Source of the DNA: Paracoccaceae bacterium
Lineage (GTDB): Bacteria > Pseudomonadota > Alphaproteobacteria > Rhodobacterales > Rhodobacteraceae
NCBI GenBank assembly: GCA_007134805.1
Contig: SLKB01000204.1
Span: 1-13,676 of the forward strand
Reading direction: 5' to 3'
DNA: 13,676 bases
Within the stretch, counting starts at the first letter, position 1; each line of letters opens with the position of its first letter. Under the pieces are notes generated by a model. The model saw only the letters and a list, made by a program, of their open reading frames with translations. It was not told where the DNA came from and searched no databases. Shown in pieces: positions 1-7,239 of the stretch. Made by a program: the position numbers and the translations under genes.

Positions 1-71
1 CCACCGATGCCGATGAAGGAGGCAAGCGTCAGGGCCTCGGCCATGGCACTGCCAATAAGTGAAAAATCCAT
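1..71 (-). CDS. tctA: Tripartite tricarboxylate transporter permease TctA, N-terminal fragment
   Basis: Only the first 23 codons are in the window; the rest lies beyond the left edge. The ATG is at 71-69, three bases after the stop of the tctB-like gene, so the two are almost certainly co-transcribed and translationally coupled. The visible peptide begins MDFSLIGSAMAEAL and runs into a hydrophobic stretch ending IGIGG, as expected for the first membrane segment. TctA is the large (about 500 residue, about 12 TM) permease subunit of TTT-family secondary transporters, which take up tricarboxylates or related carboxylates with a periplasmic TctC-type binding protein. The identification rests mainly on the position directly after tctB, because the fragment alone is too short to be diagnostic. 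Confidence 0.7.
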   Translation of the reverse strand, partial: MDFSLIGSAMAEALTLASFIGIG

Positions 72-74
72 GGT

Positions 75-527
75 TCAGACCACCCCCACGCGCATCATGT
101 AGACCGATAGGAAATACAGCATCGCCACCGGCACCAATGAACAGCCGAGGATCAGATACCAACGCCGCTCGCCCAGCAGGATCAGCATTCCCGCGATCAG
201 GAAGGCGCCGAACCAGGTGATCTTGATGAAGCTCATGAACCAGATCGCGACAGCGACATAGAGGAACGGCCAGAGCGCCCAGCCGATCGCAACCCAATCC
301 ACATCCTTGCTGACAATCGCGATCTTTTCGCGCAGCATGATCACAAGCGCCTTGCCGGCCACGACCCCACCACAGACGATCATGATGATCGCAGCGATGT
401 TGGGCAGCAGTTCCGGGGGCATCTGCGCGAAAGGATTGGACCCGGCATAGTTCGGAATCGCCCAGAGCAGCGCGACAAACCCGAAAACCACGACCGCGAG
501 CCCGGACCAGAAATCCGCCCTCTGCAT
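75..527 (-). CDS. tctB: Tripartite tricarboxylate transporter small membrane subunit TctB
   Basis: A 150-residue inner-membrane protein with four hydrophobic segments (about residues 7-27, 38-60, 75-97 and 100-140, the last being two close helices). This size and layout are typical of TctB. I chose the ATG at 527 (MQRADFWSGLAVVV) because AGGGAG lies just upstream with good spacing. A longer reading frame extends to 821 but its extra residues look non-coding. TctB works with TctA and a periplasmic binding protein in ion-driven uptake of citrate or other carboxylates; the substrate cannot be told from the sequence. tctA follows after 3 bases. The usual tctC is not directly upstream, where a divergent promoter region and phyR lie instead, so the binding protein must be elsewhere. 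Confidence 0.85.
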   Translation of the reverse strand: MQRADFWSGLAVVVFGFVALLWAIPNYAGSNPFAQMPPELLPNIAAIIMIVCGGVVAGKALVIMLREKIAIVSKDVDWVAIGWALWPFLYVAVAIWFMSFIKITWFGAFLIAGMLILLGERRWYLILGCSLVPVAMLYFLSVYMMRVGVV

Positions 528-846
528 AGCAATTCTCCCTGGTTTCGTTCTTGCGAACAAATTTTTGTCATTACCCCAAGGCTGCAAAATATGCTTGCAA
601 GGCGCAAGGAAAAACTGGGCTGTGGTGCGATGCGCCAGGGCCTCGGGCCCGCCATGACCCATATATGGGCAGCGCAGATACCGCGCCGACGTGATGCTGA
701 CACGCGTGTTCGGCACCGATCTGCGCAATGGTGCTGCGGCGCGGAACCAGGATAGGGGCGGGTGCGTTTTGGTATCGTTTTGGGCCAGATGGGCCCTATA
801 ATGTGGTGCGTGCTGCCACATGCAGAAGGACGCAGGAGGGAATTTT
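528..846. other. Divergent intergenic region between tctB and phyR
   Basis: This 319-base stretch has no convincing gene; the frames that cross it have unnatural compositions. It holds the EcfG-type promoter and leader of phyR at its right end. On the tctB side (about 545-600) the sequence is more AT-rich than its surroundings. It contains GTTC-TTGC-GAAC (546-557), a short inverted repeat that could be an operator, and CTTGCAAG, but I cannot assign a confident promoter for tctB. No nepR-like small gene was found here. Confidence 0.6.
743..770 (+). promoter_or_regulatory. EcfG (general stress sigma factor) promoter of phyR
   Basis: GGAAC at 743-747 is followed after exactly 17 bases by CGTTTT at 765-770. 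This matches the consensus recognised by alphaproteobacterial EcfG sigma factors (GGAAC-N16/17-CGTT). Transcription would start near 776-780, giving a leader of about 70 bases before the phyR ATG at 847. The phyR/nepR/ecfG genes are commonly under positive autoregulation through such promoters, which fits the location. No other GGAAC box at this spacing was noticed near a gene start in the window. Confidence 0.8.
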
Positions 847-1641
847 ATGTCAATGTCGATGCGGATCGCAGAAGAACTGCCCTATCTGCGGCGCTATGCG
901 CGGGCTCTGACCGGCAGTCAGGTATCTGGCGACAAATACGCAGCAGCGACGCTTGAGGCCATTCTGGCAGATCGCAGCCTGCTCGAGGGCGATCCAGGGC
1001 CGCGGATCGCCCTGTTTCGTGCGTTTCATTCTGTCTGGCAGACAACGGGTGCACCGGTCGGCGACGAGCCTGTGGAAGGCATCGAGGCGCGGGCGCAGGC
1101 CCTCCTGTCGCGCCTGACCACCAATACGCGCGAGGCGCTTTTGCTGCGTTCGCTCGAGGAATTCACATTCGCCGAGATTGGCACGATCATCGGTGTCGCC
1201 GAAGAGGAAGCGCGCGACCTGATCGCAATAGCCTATCGCGAGATGGCGCAATCGGTGAAAGGGCGCGTCCAGATCATCGAGGATGAACCTCTGATCGCGC
1301 TCGATCTGCGCAATATCGTGACGGATATGGGCCATGAGGTGACCGGCATCGCGCGAACCCGGACAGAGGCCGTGGCGCTGGGCAAGCGCGAGCGGCCGGA
1401 TCTCATCCTCGCGGATATCAACCTGGCGGACAACTCTTCTGGCGTCGATGCAGTTGGGGACCTCTTGGCGGAATACGACGATATACCGGTCATCTTCATC
1501 ACAGCCTATCCGGAAAAGCTGCTCACTGGCGAGAAGCCGGAACCTGCATTCCTGATCCCGAAGCCGTTCGAGCATGAGCAGGTACGCTCGGCCGTGTCGC
1601 AGGCAATGTTCTTCGCCTCAACCCAGACCCTGAGCGCGTGA
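847..1641 (+). CDS. phyR: PhyR, anti-anti-sigma response regulator of the general stress response
   Basis: A 264-residue protein. Residues about 5-135 form a sigma-factor-like domain (sigma2-like, then sigma4-like with REALLLRSLEEFTFAEIG). Residues about 139-258 form a receiver domain. The inverted order, sigma-like first and receiver last, is the signature of PhyR. The receiver has acidic residues E145-D146-E147, phosphoacceptor D190 (LILADINL), T219 (VIFITAYP) and K239 (LIPKPF). In the known pathway phosphorylated PhyR binds NepR through the sigma-like domain, releasing EcfG to transcribe stress genes. The start at 847 is set by AGGAGGG at 834-840 with 6-base spacing; an upstream in-frame ATG at 820 lacks this. 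An EcfG promoter lies upstream. The HWE kinase gene ends 16 bases downstream in convergent orientation and is a natural candidate partner. Confidence 0.93.
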   Translation: MSMSMRIAEELPYLRRYARALTGSQVSGDKYAAATLEAILADRSLLEGDPGPRIALFRAFHSVWQTTGAPVGDEPVEGIEARAQALLSRLTTNTREALLLRSLEEFTFAEIGTIIGVAEEEARDLIAIAYREMAQSVKGRVQIIEDEPLIALDLRNIVTDMGHEVTGIARTRTEAVALGKRERPDLILADINLADNSSGVDAVGDLLAEYDDIPVIFITAYPEKLLTGEKPEPAFLIPKPFEHEQVRSAVSQAMFFASTQTLSA

Positions 1642-1652
1642 TCGCGCGCGCT
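1633..1652. terminator. GC-only hairpin at the phyR/kinase convergent junction
   Basis: AGCGCG (1633-1638) pairs with CGCGCT (1647-1652) around an 8-base loop that includes the phyR stop codon. There is no T-run on either side, so this is not a canonical intrinsic terminator. It may help end transcription from both sides or protect the 3' ends. Such CG-rich repeats are common in a genome of this composition, so it could be incidental. Confidence 0.3.
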
Positions 1653-1657
1653 GCGGG

Positions 1658-3781
1658 TCAGGGGGCGATGTTGCGGATCGGGCATTCAAGCGTCCATATC
1701 ACCCCGCTTGGGACGAAATCCATGGACACCGAAGCACCGAGAACCAGCGAGACCATATCGCCGAGCACCACAGAGCCGAACCCCTTGGCGGCGGGCTCCA
1801 CGACGTCGGGTCCGCCGCTTTCTTGCCAGATGAGATTGAAATAGACCTCACCCTCGCGGGGTTCGACCGTCCAGCGAATGTCGATCACGCCCACATCATT
1901 CGACAGGGCGCCGTATTTCACTGCATTGGTGCTCAACTCATAGATCGCCATGCCGACATTCTGCGCGACATCGGCGTTGAGTGTCAGCTCCGCGCCCTGC
2001 AGTCGAATGCGCGTGCCCAGGAGATCCCGCAGATGCCCCAGTTGCGAGGCGATCAGCGCGTCGAGCCGGACGCTGCGCGTCGGGTGCCGGACCAGAAGAT
2101 CCTGACAGGCCGACAGGGCGCGCAGACGTTCACCGAAATCGGCGACGAAGCTGGCAGTGTCGCGCGGACGCATCTGGCGCAGGATCGACTGGACCACGGT
2201 CAGGAGGTTCTTGGAGCGATGATTGACCTCGCGCATGAGCGAGCTCAACTGTTGCTCACTGCGCTTGCGGTCCGATATGTCGAAGCCCGACGGCACCAGC
2301 AGTTCCACATTGCCGTGATCATCGAAAAGCGGTGAGAGCATGAAATCGATGTCCAGGACTTCACCGGCCTCCATCTGGATCACGGTATCGTAGCGCTGGG
2401 GCGTGCCTTGCGCCGCAAGGCGCACTGCCTCGCGCAGGCGCGCCACATCAGCCCCCTCATGCTGGAACCAGTGACAATCCCAGAACTTGCGGCCGATCAC
2501 ATCGTCGCGCTGCAGCCCTGCCCCCTTGAGCGCGGGGGAATTCGCCTCCAGCAACGTGCCGTCGAGGGCAAGGATGCCGATCATCGCGACCGTGTTGTCA
2601 AGCACGCGGCGCAGATGTTTCTCGCTGGAATTCAGCCGCGCCTCGGCCTCGGCCTTGGCAGTGGTGTCGAGAACGATGGCCGAAATCCCGACAAAGCGAC
2701 CGGCGTCATCGCGGATCGGCGCAACAGTGCTGGTGGCGACAAGTCGCGTTCCATCCCGGCGCAGATAGGTCTTGTCGAGGCTCACTTCCTCGACGCCGGT
2801 AGAGAGCGCTGCGACGGCCGCCCTGGTGGCGTCGAGGCTTTCGGGGTGGGTCAGATCGAAAATTGACATGCGCAACAACGTAGTGTTGTCGTATCCCGTC
2901 ATCTCGGCCCAGCGCGCATTGGCGAAGGTCATCTGCCCATTCAGATCAGCCTCGACGATCCCGGCAGGCGAATGCGCGATGATCCGCTGCAACCGCGCCT
3001 GCAGATCGACGTCGAACCCTGCTGTGGCGCTATGCCTGCTGGAGTCCAGCAGCACTGCCGAGACGATTCCGGGACCGTTCGAGTCAAGCAGCTGAAATCG
3101 CATTTCGATCGGCAGGGTGCTGCCATCGCCGCACCGCAAGCGCGTCTGCGCAACTGCAAATGGTGTTTCGCGTCGTCGCAACTTATCAAGGATCCGGTCA
3201 AGTTCGGCATCGGTGAGATCCGTCTGCAGGCTGTGGAGGGGGGCGCCCTGCAATGTCGCCTGCGTGCTCTTGAACATCCGAACCGCAGCGTCATCGGCGA
3301 GCACACAGCGCAGCGCCGAGCCGTCAAAGGCCATCATCGCGCTGGCAGTACCCACGCAGATCTGAGCGTTTCGGTGCCGCGGCGCCTCTTCATCTGGTGC
3401 GCCCCGCGCGGAGGTCCGCCGCAATCTGACGCAAAAGGCAGAGCCGCCGGCGCGGTGGATCCGCGTGACCTCGACTTCCAGATCGAACGCGGTGGGCGGG
3501 GTCTCATCCGGGCACGAGATCCGGAGCTTCGCTTTGCCGGAGCCTTCAGGATGGGTCACGTCGCGCAGCGCGGTCTGTGCATGGCGCGCAAGAAGATCCG
3601 TGACGAATCTGGTGCGGCGCAGCTCTGGCCCCGAAAGGCCGAGCAGCTCCTCGGCCTGCGCCGACCACTGCACGACCCGCCCGCTTGCCGTGCAGATGAG
3701 CAAGGCGTCCGAAACAGAGGCCAGCACTGCATCGGGCACCAGGCTTTCGCCACTTTCGGGAACAGGGTCGATCAACGTCAC
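1658..3781 (-). CDS. Soluble multi-PAS HWE-family sensor histidine kinase
   Basis: A 707-residue cytosolic kinase with no membrane segment. Four PAS-like domains occupy about residues 17-122, 137-248, 260-383 and 384-510. The third and fourth end in typical PAS-PAC linkers (DTTAKAEAEARL and DISDRKRSEQQL). The kinase core follows. H521 in REVNHRSKN is the likely phosphoacceptor, the N box is YELSTNAVKYGAL (614-626), and the G1 region holds W652-Q-E654, the WxE hallmark of HWE kinases. The N box has Tyr614 where HWE kinases normally have His (HEL). The start is a GTG at 3781 with GGGA about 9 bases upstream; no ATG is available nearby. HWE/HisKA_2 kinases such as PhyK feed phosphate to PhyR, and the convergent phyR ends 16 bases away, so a role in the general stress response is inferred. 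Signal and cofactor are unknown. Confidence 0.88.
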   Translation of the reverse strand: MTLIDPVPESGESLVPDAVLASVSDALLICTASGRVVQWSAQAEELLGLSGPELRRTRFVTDLLARHAQTALRDVTHPEGSGKAKLRISCPDETPPTAFDLEVEVTRIHRAGGSAFCVRLRRTSARGAPDEEAPRHRNAQICVGTASAMMAFDGSALRCVLADDAAVRMFKSTQATLQGAPLHSLQTDLTDAELDRILDKLRRRETPFAVAQTRLRCGDGSTLPIEMRFQLLDSNGPGIVSAVLLDSSRHSATAGFDVDLQARLQRIIAHSPAGIVEADLNGQMTFANARWAEMTGYDNTTLLRMSIFDLTHPESLDATRAAVAALSTGVEEVSLDKTYLRRDGTRLVATSTVAPIRDDAGRFVGISAIVLDTTAKAEAEARLNSSEKHLRRVLDNTVAMIGILALDGTLLEANSPALKGAGLQRDDVIGRKFWDCHWFQHEGADVARLREAVRLAAQGTPQRYDTVIQMEAGEVLDIDFMLSPLFDDHGNVELLVPSGFDISDRKRSEQQLSSLMREVNHRSKNLLTVVQSILRQMRPRDTASFVADFGERLRALSACQDLLVRHPTRSVRLDALIASQLGHLRDLLGTRIRLQGAELTLNADVAQNVGMAIYELSTNAVKYGALSNDVGVIDIRWTVEPREGEVYFNLIWQESGGPDVVEPAAKGFGSVVLGDMVSLVLGASVSMDFVPSGVIWTLECPIRNIAP

Positions 3782-3866
3782 TCAGGTTTTCCCATGCAAG
3801 GCCCGCTACGGCAGGTAATCGGACATGCCCAGCGTTCATCCCCAGCCTTCATCCGACGTCGCCGCA

Positions 3867-3894
3867 AGGGTATCCTACGTCCTCGGCATGTCAA
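3867..3894 (-). promoter_or_regulatory. Candidate sigma-70 promoter of the HWE kinase gene
   Basis: On the minus strand TTGACA (3894-3889) is followed after 16 bases by TACCCT (3872-3867). The -35 box matches consensus exactly and the -10 box only in part. Transcription would begin near 3860, about 80 bases before the GTG start. The -35 box lies inside the palindrome at 3887-3902, so a regulator bound there would compete with or recruit RNA polymerase. Confidence 0.4.
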
Positions 3895-3902
3895 TTGACA
3901 TG
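3887..3902. promoter_or_regulatory. Perfect 16-bp palindrome upstream of the kinase gene (possible operator)
   Basis: CATGTCAATTGACATG is its own reverse complement. It sits about 105 bases upstream of the kinase GTG in the 294-base gap between the dehydratase and kinase genes (3782-4075), and overlaps a consensus TTGACA box. I do not recognise the cognate regulator. The rest of this gap shows no gene and no clear terminator for the dehydratase gene. Confidence 0.45.
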
Positions 3903-4075
3903 TCGTGCGCCGGGATGCGTCACGGTCCGCCGATGCGAAGCCACCATGTTGGGCCGGCACCTGAAAGCCGTCGCTGATGTCGCAGGAGCGTCGTTTTCCG
4001 ATGCTGAGTTCTGCTCCCGGCTCCGATCTTGGTGAGCGAGGTTTCGCGCATGATCGCGCCACCCGAACTGGCCGG

Positions 4076-6127
4076 TCACCTTCTCGCGTGCCGTGACACA
4101 AGGGGCTCGAGGGGCTCGCGCGATTCGTCGCTCTCCGATGCGGGTACCGGCGGCTCCAGACGCGCCGCGAGTCCGCCGGCGACAATCGCAGTCGCCTGGC
4201 GCATGGCGCGCGCGGCAGCACGCGGCTGTTCAGGCCGGGTCAGGATCGCGAGATCGCGCGCGATCCAGCCCATCAACTCGCGCCGGGCATCGCCCGTATC
4301 GCCCGTGGCGACAGCCCGGCGCAAGGCGCTGAGCGCCTGGGCGACTTCGCCACTGGAAAGCCCGACCTCGCCCGTCGTCATGATCTTCGGATGCACGGTC
4401 GGATTGAGCTTGTTCAGGATACTCAACTCTTCATGAAGTTTCTCGCCGGGGCGCAACTCGGTCAGCGTGATTTCGATGTCCCCGTCGGGGTTCCGGGCGT
4501 CCTTGACCGTGTAGCCATGGAAGCGGATCATCTGGCGCGCGAGCTCGATGATCCTGACCGGCGTGCCCATGTCGAGGACAAACACCTCGCCGCTTCGTGC
4601 CATCGCACCGGCCCTGAGCACAAGCTGCGTAGCTTCCTGCGCGGTCATGAAATACCGGGTTATGTCGGGATGCGTCAGGGTCACCGGCCCCCCGCGCATG
4701 ATCTGCTGCTGAAACCGCGGGATGACAGACCCGGATGTACCGAGGACATTGCCGAACCGGACCGTGGTGAACAGTGTCCTGCAATCCGACGGATCCCGCG
4801 CCAGGCGCGCCACAACGAGTTCGGCCATCCGCTTGGTTGCCCCCATGACGCTGGTCGGTCGGACCGCCTTGTCGGTGGACACAAGCACGAAGCGCTCGAC
4901 CCCGCAGGCCCGCGCCTCTTGTGCGAAGGTTGCCGTGCCCAGGACGTTGTTGGCGATCCCCGCCAGAACATTGCCTTCCACCATCGGCACATGCTTGTAG
5001 GCGGCCGCGTGGATCACGATCTCGACCTCATGCGCGCGGAACGCCGCACAGACCTGGCGTCGATCGGTCACGGTGCCCAGCATCGGGATGATCTCGCACG
5101 ACCCGGGTTTGTTCAATGCCTCCAACTCGTCGTGGACCTGATAGAGCGCGGCTTCCGAGACATCGAGCAGGACCAGCCGGCGCGGCTGGCATTTCAGCAA
5201 CTGGCGGCACAGTTCCGATCCGATCGACCCGCCCGCACCGGAAATCATGACACTCTTGCCACCATAGGCCGACACGGCCCCCGCGAGCGTGTGATCGAGC
5301 GCCTCGCGCGGCAGGAACGCATCCGGCAGGATATCGGTCAGTGCGCTTGACACCCGGTCGCGCTCCAGCATTGGAACGAAAGTCGGCAGATGCTGCACAC
5401 TGACTCCAAGGTCAGCGATCCGGCGTGCGATCCGGGCGCGATCAACACTGCTCAGCGATGGCATTGCCAGCAGGACGCGCGACACACCATAAGAGGCGAT
5501 AAGCGTCTCAAGCTGATGCGGCGCGCAAACGGGGCGCCCCGCGACACTGAGCCCATGCAGGCTGCGGTTGTCGTCGATGAAGGCGACATGCTGCAGCCGC
5601 GACTGCCCGCGCAGGCCCAGCGCCAGCTGAACCCCTGTGTTCCCCGCGCCATAGATGATCACCTTCTGCGCCTCGTCGCTGAACCTGTAGACGGCGAGGA
5701 CCGCATGCAGTCCGATCAACCTTAGGGCGACAGACAACAGCACGAAGAGCGACACGAAGATGAACAATCCGCTGGGCGTCAGCGGCTGGGTTGCGACCGA
5801 TGTCATCGCAAACGCGCTCACCCCGAGCGCCCCGCCAAGTGACGCGCTTTTCACCATGCCCCGCGTCTCGTAGGATTTGAGCTGGATCCGCGGCAGCCCC
5901 AGCAGAAACGAGATCGCAACCGCGATCAACACAAGCGCTCCGGTCTCGGCCGCGAGCAGCGCCCTGGAGAGCGGCTCGCCCGTCTCCAGAACCTGCAGGA
6001 AACGCGTCAGGGTGAACGCAACCACGACCGTGATGACATCCAGCGTCAGGATCAGGATCTGCTTTTCCGAGCGAGACAATCTCTGAACTGTCGCAGATGC
6101 CCAAGGCAGCATGACTGTCTTCCCCAT
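4076..6127 (-). CDS. Membrane-bound nucleotide-sugar 4,6-dehydratase (CapD/WbpM/PglF family)
   Basis: A 683-residue protein of the size usual for the large membrane-type dehydratases. Four N-terminal membrane helices (about 24-43, 58-78, 94-112 and 119-145) precede a CoA-binding-like Rossmann domain (GAGNTG, 160-165) and a C-terminal SDR catalytic domain. That domain has GAGGSIG (297-303), AAAYKHVPMVE (374-384), STDKA (417-421), V-M428-G-A-T-K432 and RPGEKLHEEL (559-568). Met428 replaces the usual SDR Tyr, the expected feature of WbpM/PglF-type enzymes, which convert UDP-GlcNAc to the 4-keto-6-deoxy sugar. It is divergent from a reductase and a phosphosugar transferase that could use the product. 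The ATG at 6127 has a poor ribosome site; the ATG at 6112, preceded by GGGGAAG, may be the true start. Some 120 residues follow the last family motif, ending in a polar tail. Confidence 0.9.
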   Translation of the reverse strand: MGKTVMLPWASATVQRLSRSEKQILILTLDVITVVVAFTLTRFLQVLETGEPLSRALLAAETGALVLIAVAISFLLGLPRIQLKSYETRGMVKSASLGGALGVSAFAMTSVATQPLTPSGLFIFVSLFVLLSVALRLIGLHAVLAVYRFSDEAQKVIIYGAGNTGVQLALGLRGQSRLQHVAFIDDNRSLHGLSVAGRPVCAPHQLETLIASYGVSRVLLAMPSLSSVDRARIARRIADLGVSVQHLPTFVPMLERDRVSSALTDILPDAFLPREALDHTLAGAVSAYGGKSVMISGAGGSIGSELCRQLLKCQPRRLVLLDVSEAALYQVHDELEALNKPGSCEIIPMLGTVTDRRQVCAAFRAHEVEIVIHAAAYKHVPMVEGNVLAGIANNVLGTATFAQEARACGVERFVLVSTDKAVRPTSVMGATKRMAELVVARLARDPSDCRTLFTTVRFGNVLGTSGSVIPRFQQQIMRGGPVTLTHPDITRYFMTAQEATQLVLRAGAMARSGEVFVLDMGTPVRIIELARQMIRFHGYTVKDARNPDGDIEITLTELRPGEKLHEELSILNKLNPTVHPKIMTTGEVGLSSGEVAQALSALRRAVATGDTGDARRELMGWIARDLAILTRPEQPRAAARAMRQATAIVAGGLAARLEPPVPASESDESREPLEPLVSRHARR

Positions 6128-6155
6128 CCGCTGAAGGGTGGTATTGATTATCTAG

Positions 6156-6170
6156 GTTGCATACTGCAAC
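6156..6170. promoter_or_regulatory. Inverted repeat in the dehydratase control region (candidate operator)
   Basis: GTTGCA (6156-6161) and TGCAAC (6165-6170) form a perfect 6-bp inverted repeat around TAC, 28 bases upstream of the 6127 start. Just downstream on the minus strand is GATAAT, a possible -10 box, so the repeat would occupy the promoter spacer, a usual operator position. A second inverted repeat, GATAA-ACC-TTATC, lies at 6189-6201. The 227-base region 6128-6354 is AT-rich near the dehydratase and holds no gene. The plus strand also offers TTGCAT-N18-TTTAAT (6157-6186), a weak candidate promoter for the reductase gene. Confidence 0.4.
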
Positions 6171-6354
6171 GCAGCGTCGCTTTAATAGGATAAACCTTAT
6201 CAATTTACGAAAATGCTGCAAATTTGAGCGACAACCCGCCCATCGCCGCGAAAACCGCAGCACTTGGATCCCTTGCAACTCTTGGAGGTTTCGTTCTTGG
6301 GTGTCCGCAGCGCGCACCATCCGTTTCCGCGCCTGAGGGATCGACAGCATAGCC

Positions 6355-7239
6355 ATGGACGTTCACCGCCTCGATCAGGCAAACAGACAACCTCCCGGTG
6401 TGCTGGTGATGGGGGCAAGCGGTCGGCTGGGCCGGATGCTGGCGCAGGGCTGGCGCCATGCGGACATGACACTCTTCTGGCAATTCCGAGGGCGCGCGCC
6501 GACGGCGCAGGGCCTTGTCTGGGCGCCCATCGACGAGCTGCGCGCGCCACGCGTGCTCGAGGGCCGCGTCGATGTGATCCTCTGCCTTTCCGGGGTCATC
6601 ACTGGTGATGCGCGGGCGCTCGAGGCGAACTCCCGGCTTGCGCTCGCGGCCATCACTGCGGCACAGGACCTCGGGGCGCGGCATGTCTTGCTCAGCTCCA
6701 GCGCTGCGGTTTATGGGCAGAGCGCCGCCCCCACACGCGAAGATGCGCCGACATGCCCCGACGCGGCCTATGGAGCCGCCAAGCTGGCGATGGAGCGGGA
6801 CGCGCAGGCGCGCGCGAGTGCCGCAGGGGTCGGCTGCACCAGCCTGCGATTTGGCAATATCGCGGGGGCCGACGGGTTGCTTGGCGCGATCCGGCCGGGA
6901 AGGCGACCGCGACTGGATCAATTCGCCGACGGCCTCGGGCCGGTGAGATCCTATCTCGGTCCCGCAACCTTGGCGAACATCTTGCACCAGCTTGTAACCC
7001 ACCTGCACGAGGGCGGCCGCGTGCCGTCCGTCCTGAACATGGCCCAGCCCCCGGCGGTCGCCATGGCCGATCTGCTGGACGCGGCCCATATCGGCTGGGA
7101 CTGGGCACCTGCCCCGGAGGAGGCGCGGCAGCATGCCGTGATGGATCTGACACGCCTGTGCGCCCTTCTGCGCGTGCCGGCGGCGACCCCCAGCCAGCTT
7201 GTGGCAGAATGGCGTGCCTGGCAGAAGGCCTGCGAATGA
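6355..7239 (+). CDS. NAD(P)-dependent SDR-family sugar epimerase/4-reductase
   Basis: A 294-residue extended SDR. The nucleotide-binding motif is GASGRLG (20-26), a serine cluster VLLSSSAAVYG lies at 111-121, and the catalytic pair is Y139-x3-K143 in YGAAK. R-F-G-N follows, as in sugar epimerase/dehydratase relatives. These enzymes reduce or epimerise the C4-keto group of nucleotide sugars. The gene is divergent from the 4,6-dehydratase and overlaps the start of the sugar-1-phosphate transferase by ATGA, so it plausibly reduces the dehydratase product, for example to UDP-QuiNAc or UDP-FucNAc, before transfer to lipid. The substrate is inferred from context. The start at 6355 has no strong ribosome site (GAGGG is 15 bases away), so a slightly different start is possible, but it leaves only about 14 residues before the first strand. 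Confidence 0.82.
   Translation: MDVHRLDQANRQPPGVLVMGASGRLGRMLAQGWRHADMTLFWQFRGRAPTAQGLVWAPIDELRAPRVLEGRVDVILCLSGVITGDARALEANSRLALAAITAAQDLGARHVLLSSSAAVYGQSAAPTREDAPTCPDAAYGAAKLAMERDAQARASAAGVGCTSLRFGNIAGADGLLGAIRPGRRPRLDQFADGLGPVRSYLGPATLANILHQLVTHLHEGGRVPSVLNMAQPPAVAMADLLDAAHIGWDWAPAPEEARQHAVMDLTRLCALLRVPAATPSQLVAEWRAWQKACE

Noticed and set aside
546..557. LexA-type SOS box at GTTCTTGCGAAC before tctB
   Set aside because: The alphaproteobacterial LexA site is a direct repeat (GTTC-N7-GTTC); this is a short inverted repeat with a 4-base spacer.
2972..3898. A 308-residue plus-strand frame opposite the kinase gene
   Set aside because: The minus strand encodes coherent PAS domains here; the plus frame shows no family features.
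3778..4221. A possible small gene in the gap between the kinase and dehydratase genes
   Set aside because: The 147-residue minus frame is arginine and serine rich, overlaps the dehydratase 3' end and has no ribosome site.
541..6299. The 13-mer GGTTTCGTTCTTG occurs both near tctB (541-553) and upstream of the reductase gene (about 6287-6299)
   Set aside because: About one such 13-mer match is expected by chance in a window of this size, and the flanks do not match.
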